From: Synechococcus sp. MIT S9220
GTDB taxonomy: Bacteria > Cyanobacteriota > Cyanobacteriia > PCC-6307 > Cyanobiaceae
Assembly: GCF_014304815.1 (NCBI RefSeq)
Contig: NZ_CP047958.1
Coordinates: forward strand, 806,001 to 870,000
DNA: 64,000 bases
Direction: 5' to 3'
Part shown: one piece after another, positions 9,844 through 18,567 of the stretch
Position numbering within the stretch: position 1 is the stretch's first letter
Layout of the letters: each line of letters starts with the position of its first letter
Translations under genes and position numbers: made by a program
The notes under the pieces: model-generated
Databases searched by the model: none
What the model saw: the letters and a program-made list of their open reading frames with translations, nothing else
What the model was told of the DNA's origin: nothing

Positions 9844-10344
9844 TCATCCATCAACGATTCTTCCACCAACGCACTGGCTGGAAATTGACCAGAGCCCTCC
9901 AGCGGCCTTCAATAAATCACTGTTGTCCCTGAAAACGTGGCGCTTTTGAGTTTCTGTCCAATTCCACAGCGCAGGCCCTAGTCCAGCAAACAGAACTCGG
10001 TTGCTGTCTTGTGGTCGTGGTGAACGTCGATAGGGGTTCCAGAGTTCTGTGTCCTGAAAGAACACTGAAATACCTTTGGAGCTGTGCTTGTCTGTTTGCA
10101 AAGACCACCACGGGTCTTTGCCTCGCTTTGGTTTCCCCGATTGGAAAACACCGAGTTTTTTGTCGTTCTGAATCAACTCACCTCTAAGCGATCCTGTTGT
10201 TCGTTCAGTGAGTCGAATCTTGATTGAAGGAGACTCTTCGCTGGTCAACTCGCAGACCAGAGGTAAGGGAATGGCTGTTGCCGGTACAGCAGCCCAGAGA
10301 AAGCAGGGGATCAGAATCTGGCTGCCGATGTCGCCTCTCTTCAT
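9844..10344 (-). CDS. hypothetical secreted protein
   Basis: 166 residues from ATG 10344, chosen because the following residues (MKRGDIGSQILIPCFLWAAV) form a signal peptide; the frame is open 12 codons further to an ATG at 10380 with no ribosome site. The mature part is small, polar and rich in Trp, Ser and Lys, with two cysteines (one early in the mature part, one near the C-terminus) that could form a disulfide. I recognise no family. Local GC is lower than in neighbouring core genes, suggesting accessory status. Confidence 0.55.
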   Translation of the reverse strand: MKRGDIGSQILIPCFLWAAVPATAIPLPLVCELTSEESPSIKIRLTERTTGSLRGELIQNDKKLGVFQSGKPKRGKDPWWSLQTDKHSSKGISVFFQDTELWNPYRRSPRPQDSNRVLFAGLGPALWNWTETQKRHVFRDNSDLLKAAGGLWSISSQCVGGRIVDG

Positions 10345-10432
10345 GTCATGTCTCGCCCTCTTTTGATGTCCACCCGTCATGGACTTGGAGTTGGTTGTTC
10401 ATCATGAGTGCTGATTATCAGCCTGCAGCAAT

Positions 10433-10461
10433 AAAGGCCTGTCTTTGATCAACAGGCCTTT
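10433..10461 (-). terminator. hairpin terminator downstream of the peroxiredoxin gene
   Basis: A perfect 10-bp stem, AAAGGCCTGT (10433-10442) against ACAGGCCTTT (10452-10461), with a 9-nt loop. It lies 40 nt past the stop of the peroxiredoxin gene and before the secreted-protein gene. The T-rich flanks on both sides would let it work in either direction; on the minus strand it serves the peroxiredoxin transcript. Confidence 0.6.
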
Positions 10462-10501
10462 GTTTTGATGTGGCTCCGGACGAGAGGAAGGAGCGCTTCA
10501 G

Positions 10502-11071
10502 TTATCCGATGAACGCATGTGGCTTGGCAATTCCTGCTGATGTGCCTCCTTTCAGATAGGCGATCATTGTGTCTGCGTCAGATGATTGGAAAGGGTCTGT
10601 AGGGCAGTTGTCTGCGAAATCAGGCTCGACAAACATTTTTTCAATGACCATATTGTTTACGAGAATCGAATAACGCCAGGAACGCATTCCAAAGCCAAGA
10701 TTTGACTTCTCGACGAGCATTCCCATCTTTCTCGTGAACTCACCGTTGCCATCAGGAAGCATGAAAATGTTCTTGGTTCCAAGGTGCTTGCTCCATTGGA
10801 ACATCACAAATGCATCGTTCACCGAAAGGCAGATGATTTGATCAACGCCGTGACTTTTGAATTCGTCAAAGAGTTCGTCGTAGCGGGGAAGATGGTTGGA
10901 TGAGCAAGTTGGCGTGAAGGCTCCAGGAAGTGCAAAAAGGACAACTTTTTTGCCCCCAAAAATGTCTTTGCTGGTCAGCTCCTGCCACCGGAATGGATTG
11001 TCTCCAGCGATGGATTCGTCTCTGACCCGTGTTTGAAATGTGGCGTCAGGAACGTGGGTGGGGTTTGACAT
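10502..11071 (-). CDS. peroxiredoxin, Prx5 (AhpE/PMP20-like) family
   Basis: 189 residues from ATG 11071; a TTG 24 nt upstream is also open. The thioredoxin-fold core has the peroxidatic cysteine in the Prx5 signature PGAFTPTCSSNHLP (Cys about residue 56) and the downstream arginine in GMRSWRYSILVNN. This family reduces hydrogen peroxide and alkyl hydroperoxides, usually with glutathione/glutaredoxin or thioredoxin as reductant. Here it stands alone, with no fused glutaredoxin domain, and a hairpin terminator follows the gene. Role inferred: detoxification of peroxides produced by photosynthesis. Confidence 0.93.
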   Translation of the reverse strand: MSNPTHVPDATFQTRVRDESIAGDNPFRWQELTSKDIFGGKKVVLFALPGAFTPTCSSNHLPRYDELFDEFKSHGVDQIICLSVNDAFVMFQWSKHLGTKNIFMLPDGNGEFTRKMGMLVEKSNLGFGMRSWRYSILVNNMVIEKMFVEPDFADNCPTDPFQSSDADTMIAYLKGGTSAGIAKPHAFIG

Positions 11072-11197
11072 GTTTGGGCGCAGTCGGTTTGGCAACTTCC
11101 CTCACGGTTTAACCATTCCCGTTTGCCCTGGGATGAGTATTTCTTCCTAGGCCGTCAAGACTGAAGGCGTGGTCGTCTGCAATGTTGTCAGCAGGTC

Positions 11198-11596
11198 TTA
11201 GATGGCGTCGATCGCCTCCATGGCGGGAATGAACTGTGGACTGTTCTGATCAAAGTCATTGCAGCTTTTGTTCATCGCTTCACTGGTCAGAGCGACAACG
11301 CGAATGGCTTGAGGCGACTGCAGCCACTCAGCTTGTTGCTCCAACCCTTTGTTTTTGATCCAGGTGTTCAGGATGTTCTGGGCTCTGTCTCGGCTGTAGC
11401 CGGCGTGCATGATTTTGCATTCTGCGAAAGCAGCCATGGCTGCAATGGCATGACGCGTTTCTGTTTCGTTGGCCTGAACCGGTGGCTGCAGCGCTCCCAG
11501 AAGTGCGCTGAGCATCAAGGCTGAGCGCCAGCCCAGTTGCCAGCTGCGTGAATGGCCCTGCAGGAACCCAGCGCTGGCGTTGACACCGATTGCCAT
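11198..11596 (-). CDS. hypothetical secreted protein
   Basis: 132 residues. A basic, polar start leads to a hydrophobic segment (SALMLSALLGALQPPVQA) that ends in a plausible signal-peptidase site before NETETRH. The mature domain (~85 residues) is helical with a conserved-looking Cys pair (AECKIMHAG and NKSCNDFD). The genomic organisation, divergent from and overlapping the upstream frame of the SemiSWEET, suggests a shared promoter region near 11600-11640. No family recognised; likely a picocyanobacterial periplasmic protein. Confidence 0.6.
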   Translation of the reverse strand: MAIGVNASAGFLQGHSRSWQLGWRSALMLSALLGALQPPVQANETETRHAIAAMAAFAECKIMHAGYSRDRAQNILNTWIKNKGLEQQAEWLQSPQAIRVVALTSEAMNKSCNDFDQNSPQFIPAMEAIDAI

Positions 11597-11644
11597 GACT
11601 GCAGCAAGACTGGCGGCAGTTTATGGAGTGCTTCCGCTCCAGTG

Positions 11645-11923
11645 ATGTTCACGATGGATGTGGATGCAATCGGTTATGTGGCCGCGGCGCTGACCACCTT
11701 GAGCTTCTTTCCGCAGGCCATCAAGACATTGCGCACCGATGACACGCGCTCCATTTCCCTGTCAATGTACGGCCTGTTCACCGGCGGCGTTGCCATCTGG
11801 GCGGCGTTCGGTCTGCTCAGTGGGAATGGGCCCGTGATCCTTGCCAATGGACTCACCTTGATCCCCGCATCGTTCGTGCTGCAGAAGAAAATTCGCCACC
11901 ACCTCAACGCAGGTGAGCGCTAG
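11645..11923 (+). CDS. SemiSWEET-type PQ-loop transporter
   Basis: About 92 residues from ATG 11645 (another ATG at 11654 is equally good; the frame upstream is antisense to the neighbouring gene). Three membrane segments make one SWEET/PQ-loop triple-helix bundle: IGYVAAALTTLSFFPQAIKT includes the diagnostic PQ motif, followed by MYGLFTGGVAIWAAFGLLSG and a third helix with an asparagine (LANGLTLIPASFVL). SemiSWEETs act as homodimers moving sugars down their gradient. Its TAG overlaps the stop of the Coq4 gene in the palindrome CTAG (11920-11923), so the two genes converge with a shared stop. Confidence 0.85.
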   Translation: MFTMDVDAIGYVAAALTTLSFFPQAIKTLRTDDTRSISLSMYGLFTGGVAIWAAFGLLSGNGPVILANGLTLIPASFVLQKKIRHHLNAGER

Positions 11924-12597
11924 TACTCAGCCCCAAACTGTTCTCCTACAGCAGGTTTCACTCCCAGCTCTTCGCGCCAGAGATGAAGTGGTTTTTCCCA
12001 TCCTTCCTCCCAGCGCTGCAGCACAAGAGGCGTCGCCTCCAGACCAATGCGACTGCCCACGGCGATCGCTCGGCTGATCTTTTCAAACTCATCCGGCTGG
12101 AAGCGAAATGCGCGGAACCCAGCCAGCGTGTTCAACAACACATAGGCAGGAAAGCCGATCTGGGTTGCCGTGATTGACAGCACTCCCGACTCACCAGCCG
12201 TTTCGGTGTTGAATCCACCGATCACGTGATGCAGATCGTGGGTTGAGGCGATTCGCTGCGTCAGCCAGAGCGCTTCAGTGCTGGTGTCTCTCGGTCGGAA
12301 AAAATCAGCGTCGTAGTTCAGTCGGCGGATCATTCCCGCGTAAGCCCGACCCAGCGTTCCCTCCGGCAGCTTTTCCAAAGCAGGGATATCAGGCTGGAAT
12401 GGCGGATAACGCTGCTCCACCATCTCTTTGGCACCGGGCAGAGCCTTGAAGCGTTGGAGGCAGACCGCCATTGCTTCGCTGTCGATGAAGTTATCGACTA
12501 GGTCGCCGACGCTGTTGAGCCCACCATTGGTTTTGGCCAGTTCTCGCAGAACCGAAAGGTTTTTAACGGAGCGAAGCAATTCGCGGGCTCGGGACAT
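11920..12597 (-). CDS. Coq4 family protein
   Basis: About 225 residues (an in-frame ATG at 12624 would give 234). The Coq4 metal-binding signature HDxxHx(11)E is intact: HDLHHVIGGFNTETAGE around residues 120-136. In eukaryotes and proteobacteria COQ4 acts in ubiquinone synthesis, in the step replacing the ring carboxyl by hydroxyl. Cyanobacteria make plastoquinone instead, so the substrate here is unknown; a role in prenylquinone ring modification is only an inference. The start lies inside the end of the MFS gene (overlap ~35 nt), so the two are probably translated from one transcript. Confidence 0.85.
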   Translation of the reverse strand: MSRARELLRSVKNLSVLRELAKTNGGLNSVGDLVDNFIDSEAMAVCLQRFKALPGAKEMVEQRYPPFQPDIPALEKLPEGTLGRAYAGMIRRLNYDADFFRPRDTSTEALWLTQRIASTHDLHHVIGGFNTETAGESGVLSITATQIGFPAYVLLNTLAGFRAFRFQPDEFEKISRAIAVGSRIGLEATPLVLQRWEEGWEKPLHLWREELGVKPAVGEQFGAEY

Positions 12598-13882
12598 CCT
12601 CGTCGTTCTCCAGTGGGGTTCCATCCAGACCTGCTGTATAGCGAGGTCGCACGGTTTTGAGCAGCGGCATCACAGCCAGGCAGATCACAGCCATCAGTAA
12701 CCAGAGCTGTACACCATGACCCTGCTGGTCAAGCAAGGTTCCGGCCAGCAAGGGTGCACCGGTGGCACTGATGGCGAAACATTGGGAGAACAGCGCCATA
12801 GAGAGCCCCCGGTGTTTCAAAGGGGTCTCTTCCACCATGGCTTCGGCGGCACTGGGAAGGAACGCCGCTTCTCCAAAGGCCAAAGGCAGCATGGCCAGCG
12901 AGATCAGGACCATTCCGCCGCTCCAGAGTGCTGAGCTCGCTAAGAGCAGGCAGCCGATCACAAAGCCAACCAGTCCCATTCCCAGCCCAAAGCGGAGGCT
13001 CCGCTTGGCCACCCAGTTGCCCACAGGCCACTGCAGAACAACCAATAGAGCGAGTTGCAGCGCGATCAGTGCACCGCTGCCTGCTTCGCTCACTGCTGGC
13101 CGCGAAAGACCTCCACGCACCAGATCCAGAGGCAGGGCGCTTTGCCTCAGCGCAATCATTCCTGTGGCAACGATGCTGATGGCCAGCACCGGCAGTAGAG
13201 GCGTCAACCAGCGCCATCCATCGGCCGAAGGGGGCTTGGCCGTGGAGTGTTCTTGATCGACGTCGTCGAGATGCAATAGGGCGGCGCGCCCATCGGGAAG
13301 AGGTCGCCAGTTCAGCACCAGCAGCATCACCACAACGGCCGCCGCTTCCACCAGATAAACCGCACGGATCAGTCCGAGAGCTGTGACAATCGCGCCGAAC
13401 AGTGCGCCCAAGGCAACACCCATTGCATCAGCGCTGCGAGCCAGTGCATAACCTCGGCTGGACTGGAAGCCCGCACAGCTGAGCGGCACCGCAAGTTCAA
13501 TCGCCGGGAAATAAAGCCCTGCGGCTAAACCGATCAGCAGTTGTCCGGTGAGGTAACCACCAAAACCTTGCGCTTGCAGCAGGATGAAATCGGCGATGAA
13601 GGCCAGCACTGCCGCAGCACGCACCGGCCAGGAGCAGCAAAGGCCCCGATCCAGCAAGACACCACTCAGCAGACGGGCAGCCGTTCCGATCAGGGCGGCA
13701 GCCGCCAAGCCCTGACCAACCTGAGTCGCCGTGAAGCTGGCCTGGTGGAACACGATGGGCGTCATGTAGATGACGCCGCCTGCTCCCAGCGAAGCCAGGA
13801 GCCTGATTGAAGCCACTTCCTGCAAAGGTGCGGGAAACTGGTTCCACCAATGAACTGGCCTAGGCCTTGCGAAGACGCTCAA
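12563..13882 (-). CDS. MFS transporter
   Basis: About 439 residues with twelve predicted membrane segments in two six-helix halves separated by a polar central loop (around DDVDQEHSTAKPPSADGWR). The first helix, LLASLGAGGVIYMTPIVF, and the A-motif-like LLSGVLLDRGL between TM2 and TM3 mark the major facilitator superfamily; drug or metabolite export is likely but the substrate is unknown. The start is unclear: there is no ATG. GTG 13939, TTG 13882 and GTG 13816 are possible, and I use 13882 because residues just after it look like a normal cytoplasmic lead-in. It overlaps the 5' end of the divergent hydrolase gene by a few bases. Confidence 0.88.
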   Translation of the reverse strand: MSVFARPRPVHWWNQFPAPLQEVASIRLLASLGAGGVIYMTPIVFHQASFTATQVGQGLAAAALIGTAARLLSGVLLDRGLCCSWPVRAAAVLAFIADFILLQAQGFGGYLTGQLLIGLAAGLYFPAIELAVPLSCAGFQSSRGYALARSADAMGVALGALFGAIVTALGLIRAVYLVEAAAVVVMLLVLNWRPLPDGRAALLHLDDVDQEHSTAKPPSADGWRWLTPLLPVLAISIVATGMIALRQSALPLDLVRGGLSRPAVSEAGSGALIALQLALLVVLQWPVGNWVAKRSLRFGLGMGLVGFVIGCLLLASSALWSGGMVLISLAMLPLAFGEAAFLPSAAEAMVEETPLKHRGLSMALFSQCFAISATGAPLLAGTLLDQQGHGVQLWLLMAVICLAVMPLLKTVRPRYTAGLDGTPLENDEDVPSPRIASLR

Positions 13883-15471
13883 CAGGACAACGGTTTGCCG
13901 TAGGACTGGTGTGCAGTCTGATGCTCGGTGCCCTGTCACCGCGACCTGCTCGTACAGCCTCCGAGTTGGTTGTTCGTCTTGATGGGATGGATCTGCCCTT
14001 ATCGATCAACGATCTGGGGGGATGGCTGCGTGGTGAAGAACGCGGCTCCTCGGAGCTGAGTGTGTGGCTGAATTTGCTCGAGCAAGAAAGCCGTCAGGGA
14101 GTGATTGATCTGCTCAAGGCTCCACTGATCAATGACCGCAGCATGGCCCGGCAGATTCTTAACAGCTGGGCAGGCCGGCGTTTGCTTGATCAGGTCAGTG
14201 ATCTGGTGATGGTTGACGACGATGCGACAGGCCAAACCGTTCAGGTGACACTCGAGTCACTCCTCGACCAGCGCGCACAGGTCACGACTCTCGATCTGCT
14301 TGAGGCACTGCCAGCGAAGCGTGTCCACCTCGATCTCGATGCCCTGCTCCCAGTTGCCAGCAGCTGGCGGCGTCAGTTGCAACGGCAGCAGGCTCTGGTC
14401 AAAACCCTCAACCAACTCCCGGTGTCGTCGATTACTCAGAGGACGGATCCCGCTGATCAGTCTGAGAGTGCTTCTGATCGCAAGCTTCAGCGATTGACCT
14501 TGCCAGTGGAGCATCGGGCTCAGCCGCTGCAGATTCAGCTCTGGCGCCCGCTGACTGCAGACGGTCGCGAGCGCAGTCATTGGCTCGTGTTGATGCCAGG
14601 CCTGGGGGGCAGCCCTGATCATTTCCGCTGGCTGGGACGGGCCCTCAGTCGGCAGGGATGGCCGGTTCTTGTGCTTGAACATCCAGGCAGTGATGCGCTT
14701 GCCGTGCAGGCCCTTTTGGAGGGGCGGCTTCCGCCGCCAGGTGCTGAGGTGTTGCCCGATCGCCTGAGAGATCTGGATGCGGTGCTGGCTGCACATCAGA
14801 GAGGCTTTTTCAATCTTTCTGGCACCCGACTGGTGCTGGGTGGACATTCTCTTGGAGCACTCACGGCTCTGCTCGCAGCAGGTGCTGGGCCTGAGCCGGG
14901 CCTTGCTCGACGTTGCGGCCAGGATCTGGATGCCCTTCCAATTAGCAACCTGTCGCGACTTCTTCAGTGTCAGATCGAGGAGGTGCCTCTGCCCGCCGTG
15001 CGTCCGCCCAAGCAGTTGGCCGCTGTGGTTGGTCTAAACAGTTTCGGCAGCCTGCTCTGGCCTCAAAAGATTCCCCTGCCGGGTGAAGTTGCTGTCTTTC
15101 TGAGCGGCGGAACTCTTGATCTGATTACCCCTCCGCTGAGTGAGCAGTTGGGCCTGCTCAGGTCATTGCCCGCCAATCCTGCAACCCGTGCTGTGTTGGT
15201 TGAAGGGGCCAGCCACTTCTCCCCTGTGCGCGTGGAGGGCCAAAGCGGTGGTGGTCAGGGTGAGGATGTCTTCCAACTCGGCGAAGAGCTGGTTGGGGTT
15301 CAGCCGCTGCGGGTTCAGGCTCAGCTGGAGAGAGAAATCGTGCGCTTTCTTCTTGATCTAGAGCTTGGTCGTGTGTCCGGGACCGTGCAGGGCGGTGTTG
15401 AACACCTGCAGGTGGGGGATCTGCATGTGCACCGTCTGAATCAGAGCGGTGCAGAGCGTTTCCTGGATTGA
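13867..15471 (+). CDS. DUF1400 alpha/beta hydrolase, secreted
   Basis: 534 residues. A TTG start gives an Arg-rich n-region and a hydrophobic signal segment (FAVGLVCSLMLGALSPRP). Residues ~35-190 match the cyanobacterial DUF1400 domain. An alpha/beta hydrolase domain follows: oxyanion loop LMPGLGGSPDHF, nucleophile elbow GGHSLGALTA (Ser about residue 325) and a late histidine in EGASHFSPV. Such proteins are predicted periplasmic or outer-membrane-facing lipases/esterases of unknown substrate. The C-terminal tail is rich in Leu/Gly/Gln. Its start region overlaps that of the divergent MFS gene, so the two must share control sequences. Confidence 0.85.
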   Translation: MRRRSTGQRFAVGLVCSLMLGALSPRPARTASELVVRLDGMDLPLSINDLGGWLRGEERGSSELSVWLNLLEQESRQGVIDLLKAPLINDRSMARQILNSWAGRRLLDQVSDLVMVDDDATGQTVQVTLESLLDQRAQVTTLDLLEALPAKRVHLDLDALLPVASSWRRQLQRQQALVKTLNQLPVSSITQRTDPADQSESASDRKLQRLTLPVEHRAQPLQIQLWRPLTADGRERSHWLVLMPGLGGSPDHFRWLGRALSRQGWPVLVLEHPGSDALAVQALLEGRLPPPGAEVLPDRLRDLDAVLAAHQRGFFNLSGTRLVLGGHSLGALTALLAAGAGPEPGLARRCGQDLDALPISNLSRLLQCQIEEVPLPAVRPPKQLAAVVGLNSFGSLLWPQKIPLPGEVAVFLSGGTLDLITPPLSEQLGLLRSLPANPATRAVLVEGASHFSPVRVEGQSGGGQGEDVFQLGEELVGVQPLRVQAQLEREIVRFLLDLELGRVSGTVQGGVEHLQVGDLHVHRLNQSGAERFLD

Positions 15472-15502
15472 AGCTCCCTGGAGATGGCCTCAACGATGCA
15501 GT

Positions 15503-16522
15503 TCAGTACCGGACTCTTGGATCCAGAACGGCGACGAGAAGATCCACAGCCACGCTGACGAGCACCACCAAAGCGGCGATCACCACCACAATGCCCTGCA
15601 CCACTGGGTAGTCGCGCTGGTTGATGCTTTCCTGCAGGCGTAGTGCAATGCCAGGCCAGGAAAAGGTCACCTCAATCAGCAATGCACCGCCAATCAACGA
15701 GGCGACGGTGATTCCGGCAATCGTCAGCACTGGCAGAAGTGCATTAGGCAGTGCATGCCGAAGAATCACCTGGGTTTCGCTCAGTCCCCTGCTTCGGGCT
15801 GCCTCCACATAATCCGAGCGAAGACTGCGATTCAGATTCAGGCGCAGGGCATTGGTGAAGACCCCGCTCAAGAGCAATCCGAGTGTGCATGCCGGCAGCA
15901 CCAAGTGGCGCAGAGCACCCTGCAGTGCAGCCCAGTTACCGCTGATCACACTGTCGGCAATCAGAAAACCGCTGCCATCAGGCGCAATCATGCCTGGGGG
16001 GAAACGACCTCCAACAGGCAGCCAGCCCAGGGTGACGGCAAACAGAAGCTGGGCCAGCATGGCCACCCAGAAAGGAGGTAAGGCGTAGGTGCCGATGCCG
16101 TAAAAGCGTCCTGCCAGATCAATCTTCCCCTCGGATCGGGCAATCGCTGTAAAACCAACCGCCAGTCCGCTTACCGCTGCCAGCAGCAGGGCGGTCACGC
16201 TCAATTCCAGGCTTGCCGGAAGCGCCTCTCGGATGATTTGACTGACCGGCTCCTGATTGATCAGCGCCTGGCCGAGGTCGCCATGCAGCAGCCCGCCGAG
16301 AAAATCCAGGTATTGCTGCCCCAGTGATTGATCCAAGCCCAAACGCGCCCTGAGTGCTGCTTTGGCTGCTTCCGGAGCGCGGCTGCCGAGCACGGCGTCC
16401 ACTGGGTCGCCAGGAGCAACTCGCAGCAGCAGAAACACCAGGGTCGCGATCAGCCAGAGCATCACTGGAGCTAGGGCCAGCCGCGTCCCCGTGTAGCGAA
16501 GCAGCTCTCGACTGCGTCCCAT
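15503..16522 (-). CDS. ABC transporter permease, dipeptide/oligopeptide type (DppB/OppB)
   Basis: 339 residues with about six membrane segments. The N-terminal helix and the loop RVAPGDPVDAVLGSRAPE are typical of DppB-type permeases, and the EAA loop is present (YVEAARSRGLSETQVILRHALPNALLPVL). It starts with an ATG that overlaps the stop of the binding-protein gene by one base (TGATG), so the two are translationally coupled. The second permease (DppC) and the ATPases are not in this window, so the full importer must be completed by genes elsewhere. Confidence 0.93.
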   Translation of the reverse strand: MGRSRELLRYTGTRLALAPVMLWLIATLVFLLLRVAPGDPVDAVLGSRAPEAAKAALRARLGLDQSLGQQYLDFLGGLLHGDLGQALINQEPVSQIIREALPASLELSVTALLLAAVSGLAVGFTAIARSEGKIDLAGRFYGIGTYALPPFWVAMLAQLLFAVTLGWLPVGGRFPPGMIAPDGSGFLIADSVISGNWAALQGALRHLVLPACTLGLLLSGVFTNALRLNLNRSLRSDYVEAARSRGLSETQVILRHALPNALLPVLTIAGITVASLIGGALLIEVTFSWPGIALRLQESINQRDYPVVQGIVVVIAALVVLVSVAVDLLVAVLDPRVRY

Positions 16523-18177
16523 CAGCGCTGCTCCTGCAATCGGGCCAGCACCACCTGACCATTGCCATCGAACTCCGGAGTGGCCAGGTCGGTACTGCTC
16601 CAGGCCCTGGGCGTGACGAGCCAGACCGGAATGTAGGCGGCGCCTTCAGCGGCCATCTGTTCCACGCTCTCCAGATCACGCTGTCGTGCATCACCGCGGC
16701 TGCGGTCCGACTGCTGCAATGTTGTTTCCAGGCCTGGCGCTGTCCAGAAACTGCCGCTGATGGCGGCTTCCCCTCGCGTGCAAATGGATCCCTGCGATTC
16801 CTTGCAGCTGAGCAGAGGTGCTAGGTAGGCCTCTGGGTCGGGATAGGCGCCTCGCCAGTCGAGCATTACGGCCTGGAAAGCCCCCTCGCCCAGCTGTCGA
16901 TACACAGTCGTTGATTCCACGCCGTCGAGTTTGAGCGACAGACAATCGGCCAGGTCGCGTTGGATTTGGGCTTGCCAGGTGAGTGCCATCAGCCGGTCTG
17001 CGGGCACATTCGACCGGTAGGTGAATGGCAGATGGAAGACCTTCCCATTGCAGTACCCCGCCTGAATGAACAGGTTTCTTGCCCGGGCGGCATCATGCCT
17101 TGGCCAGGGCTTGAGATTTCCTCCCGGCAGTCCCGGCGGAACCAACGAAAAAAGCGGCGGCCGCAATCCGTGGCTAACTCTCTTGTTGATCAGGTCTCGA
17201 TCGAGGCTCAGTGACAGGGCCTGTCGCAGGACTGGATTCTGAAGGGGTGGTGTGTTGCTGAGCAGCGTGATGTAACCGATCACCAGGGCAGGACCCTGCC
17301 CTTCGCGCAAACGCCCCTCAGCGGCCATGCGATTCAGAGCCAGGCGCTGATCCTCGTCGATGGAGTCAGAGAGCAGAACATCCACTTCGCCGCTTCGCAT
17401 CGCGCCGAACAGGGCGGTGGAATTGCTGAGGTAAATCAGATCCAGCCCTGCGTTGCTGGGCGAGGCTCCCCAGTACTGCTTAAAGGGCTCCAAGCGTTGC
17501 TGCACAGCTCGGAAGTTGGTCAGTTTGTAAGCGCCCGTTCCGATGAAGCGGTCGTTGAGAAAACGATCCTGATGATCCTGATAAGCCCGGGGGGATACAG
17601 GGGTCAGGTTGGTGGCGGTGAGGAGATTCTCAAGCGAGCTGGAGGGGCGGCTCAAGCGCAGTCGTAATTGATAGGTCTGGGGGGCTTCAACTGCGGTGAT
17701 GCGATCACCGACCACGTAGCTGAGGGTGCCGATCTCCAGAAAGCGACGCAGGCTGAAGGCCATCGCTTCCGCATCAAAGCGAGTGCCGTCATGGAAGAGC
17801 ACGTCCTCACGCAGGGGGATCGTCACGGTGCGGCCCTCATCGCTGATCTCCGGCAGCGCTGACGCCAGAGACGGGGTCAGTTCCCCATCAGCTGTTCTCT
17901 TATAGAGCGTGTCTCCGAGAGCGCTGAGCAGTTGCAGAGCTCCGAATGTGCTGGCCTGAGCAGGGTCCAGAGAAGTGATGCGGCCTGCACTGGCCACTGT
18001 GATTCGATCACTGCGTCGACCTGGCTGACAGGCGCTCTGATTGATGCAGACAGCCAGGACTGTGCTGAGTGACAAGGCTGTGCTGAGTGGCTGCAGCTGT
18101 TTGCAGCGTCGTTTCAGCGAGGCCAGGCGTGACTGTCTGGGTTGATCGATCACGCCACTGAGCTCAGACGGAGCCAT
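16522..18177 (-). CDS. ABC transporter substrate-binding protein, family 5 (peptide/nickel type)
   Basis: 551 residues. A long N-terminus (~40 residues, basic) leads to a hydrophobic export segment (LSTALSLSTVLAVC), possibly with a lipobox-like cysteine. The mature protein is a typical SBP_bac_5: ITSLDPAQASTFGALQLL, the signature LREDVLFHDGTRFDAEAM, and a C-terminal MLDWRGAYPDPEAYLAPLL. Ligands in this family include oligopeptides, nickel and opines; none is indicated here. It lies directly upstream of, and overlaps, the DppB-type permease. The small gene at 18194-18373 is 16 nt upstream on the same strand and may lead the operon. Confidence 0.92.
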   Translation of the reverse strand: MAPSELSGVIDQPRQSRLASLKRRCKQLQPLSTALSLSTVLAVCINQSACQPGRRSDRITVASAGRITSLDPAQASTFGALQLLSALGDTLYKRTADGELTPSLASALPEISDEGRTVTIPLREDVLFHDGTRFDAEAMAFSLRRFLEIGTLSYVVGDRITAVEAPQTYQLRLRLSRPSSSLENLLTATNLTPVSPRAYQDHQDRFLNDRFIGTGAYKLTNFRAVQQRLEPFKQYWGASPSNAGLDLIYLSNSTALFGAMRSGEVDVLLSDSIDEDQRLALNRMAAEGRLREGQGPALVIGYITLLSNTPPLQNPVLRQALSLSLDRDLINKRVSHGLRPPLFSLVPPGLPGGNLKPWPRHDAARARNLFIQAGYCNGKVFHLPFTYRSNVPADRLMALTWQAQIQRDLADCLSLKLDGVESTTVYRQLGEGAFQAVMLDWRGAYPDPEAYLAPLLSCKESQGSICTRGEAAISGSFWTAPGLETTLQQSDRSRGDARQRDLESVEQMAAEGAAYIPVWLVTPRAWSSTDLATPEFDGNGQVVLARLQEQR

Positions 18178-18193
18178 TCAAGGGCCTCACGTC

Positions 18194-18373
18194 CTAATCG
18201 GAACCAGAGGGCGAGGTGATCTGGTCGAGAGGGACCTCGAAGACCGGGGAGCCCTGGGGCTTCAGGGGCCACTGTCGGACCCAGCAGCGGTCGTGGTCGC
18301 CATCAATGCCGATGACCTGAAACAGACCGGCATCACTCCGCAATGTGATGCAGTCCCCCTGATGGAGCCTCAT
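18194..18373 (-). CDS. conserved small protein, unknown function
   Basis: 59 residues from ATG 18373 (an upstream in-frame ATG at 18436 gives 80). The sequence from MRLHQGDCITL onward, with alternating hydrophobic strands (LFQVIGIDGD, CWVRQWPL) and a closing FEVPLDQIT, reads as a small SH3-like beta barrel similar to other short cyanobacterial proteins that begin with a basic loop and a GD turn. No named family can be assigned. It sits 16 nt before the ABC binding-protein gene on the same strand. Confidence 0.6.
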   Translation of the reverse strand: MRLHQGDCITLRSDAGLFQVIGIDGDHDRCWVRQWPLKPQGSPVFEVPLDQITSPSGSD

Positions 18374-18567
18374 GACGGATCGGGATTCCGACTGATTGCA
18401 GCGTTGCCCCTGAAGAACAGAGAGATCGTTCGGCATGAACGTTTTGCAGCATGAATCCGCGAATGCGAACCGAAGCTGTGATGGTTCTTACAACTCTGCC
18501 TCATCCGGGGGTGCGTTCGCCAGGGGATGCAAAGACCTTCTGATCTGCGAATGGCCTCCAGATGGAC

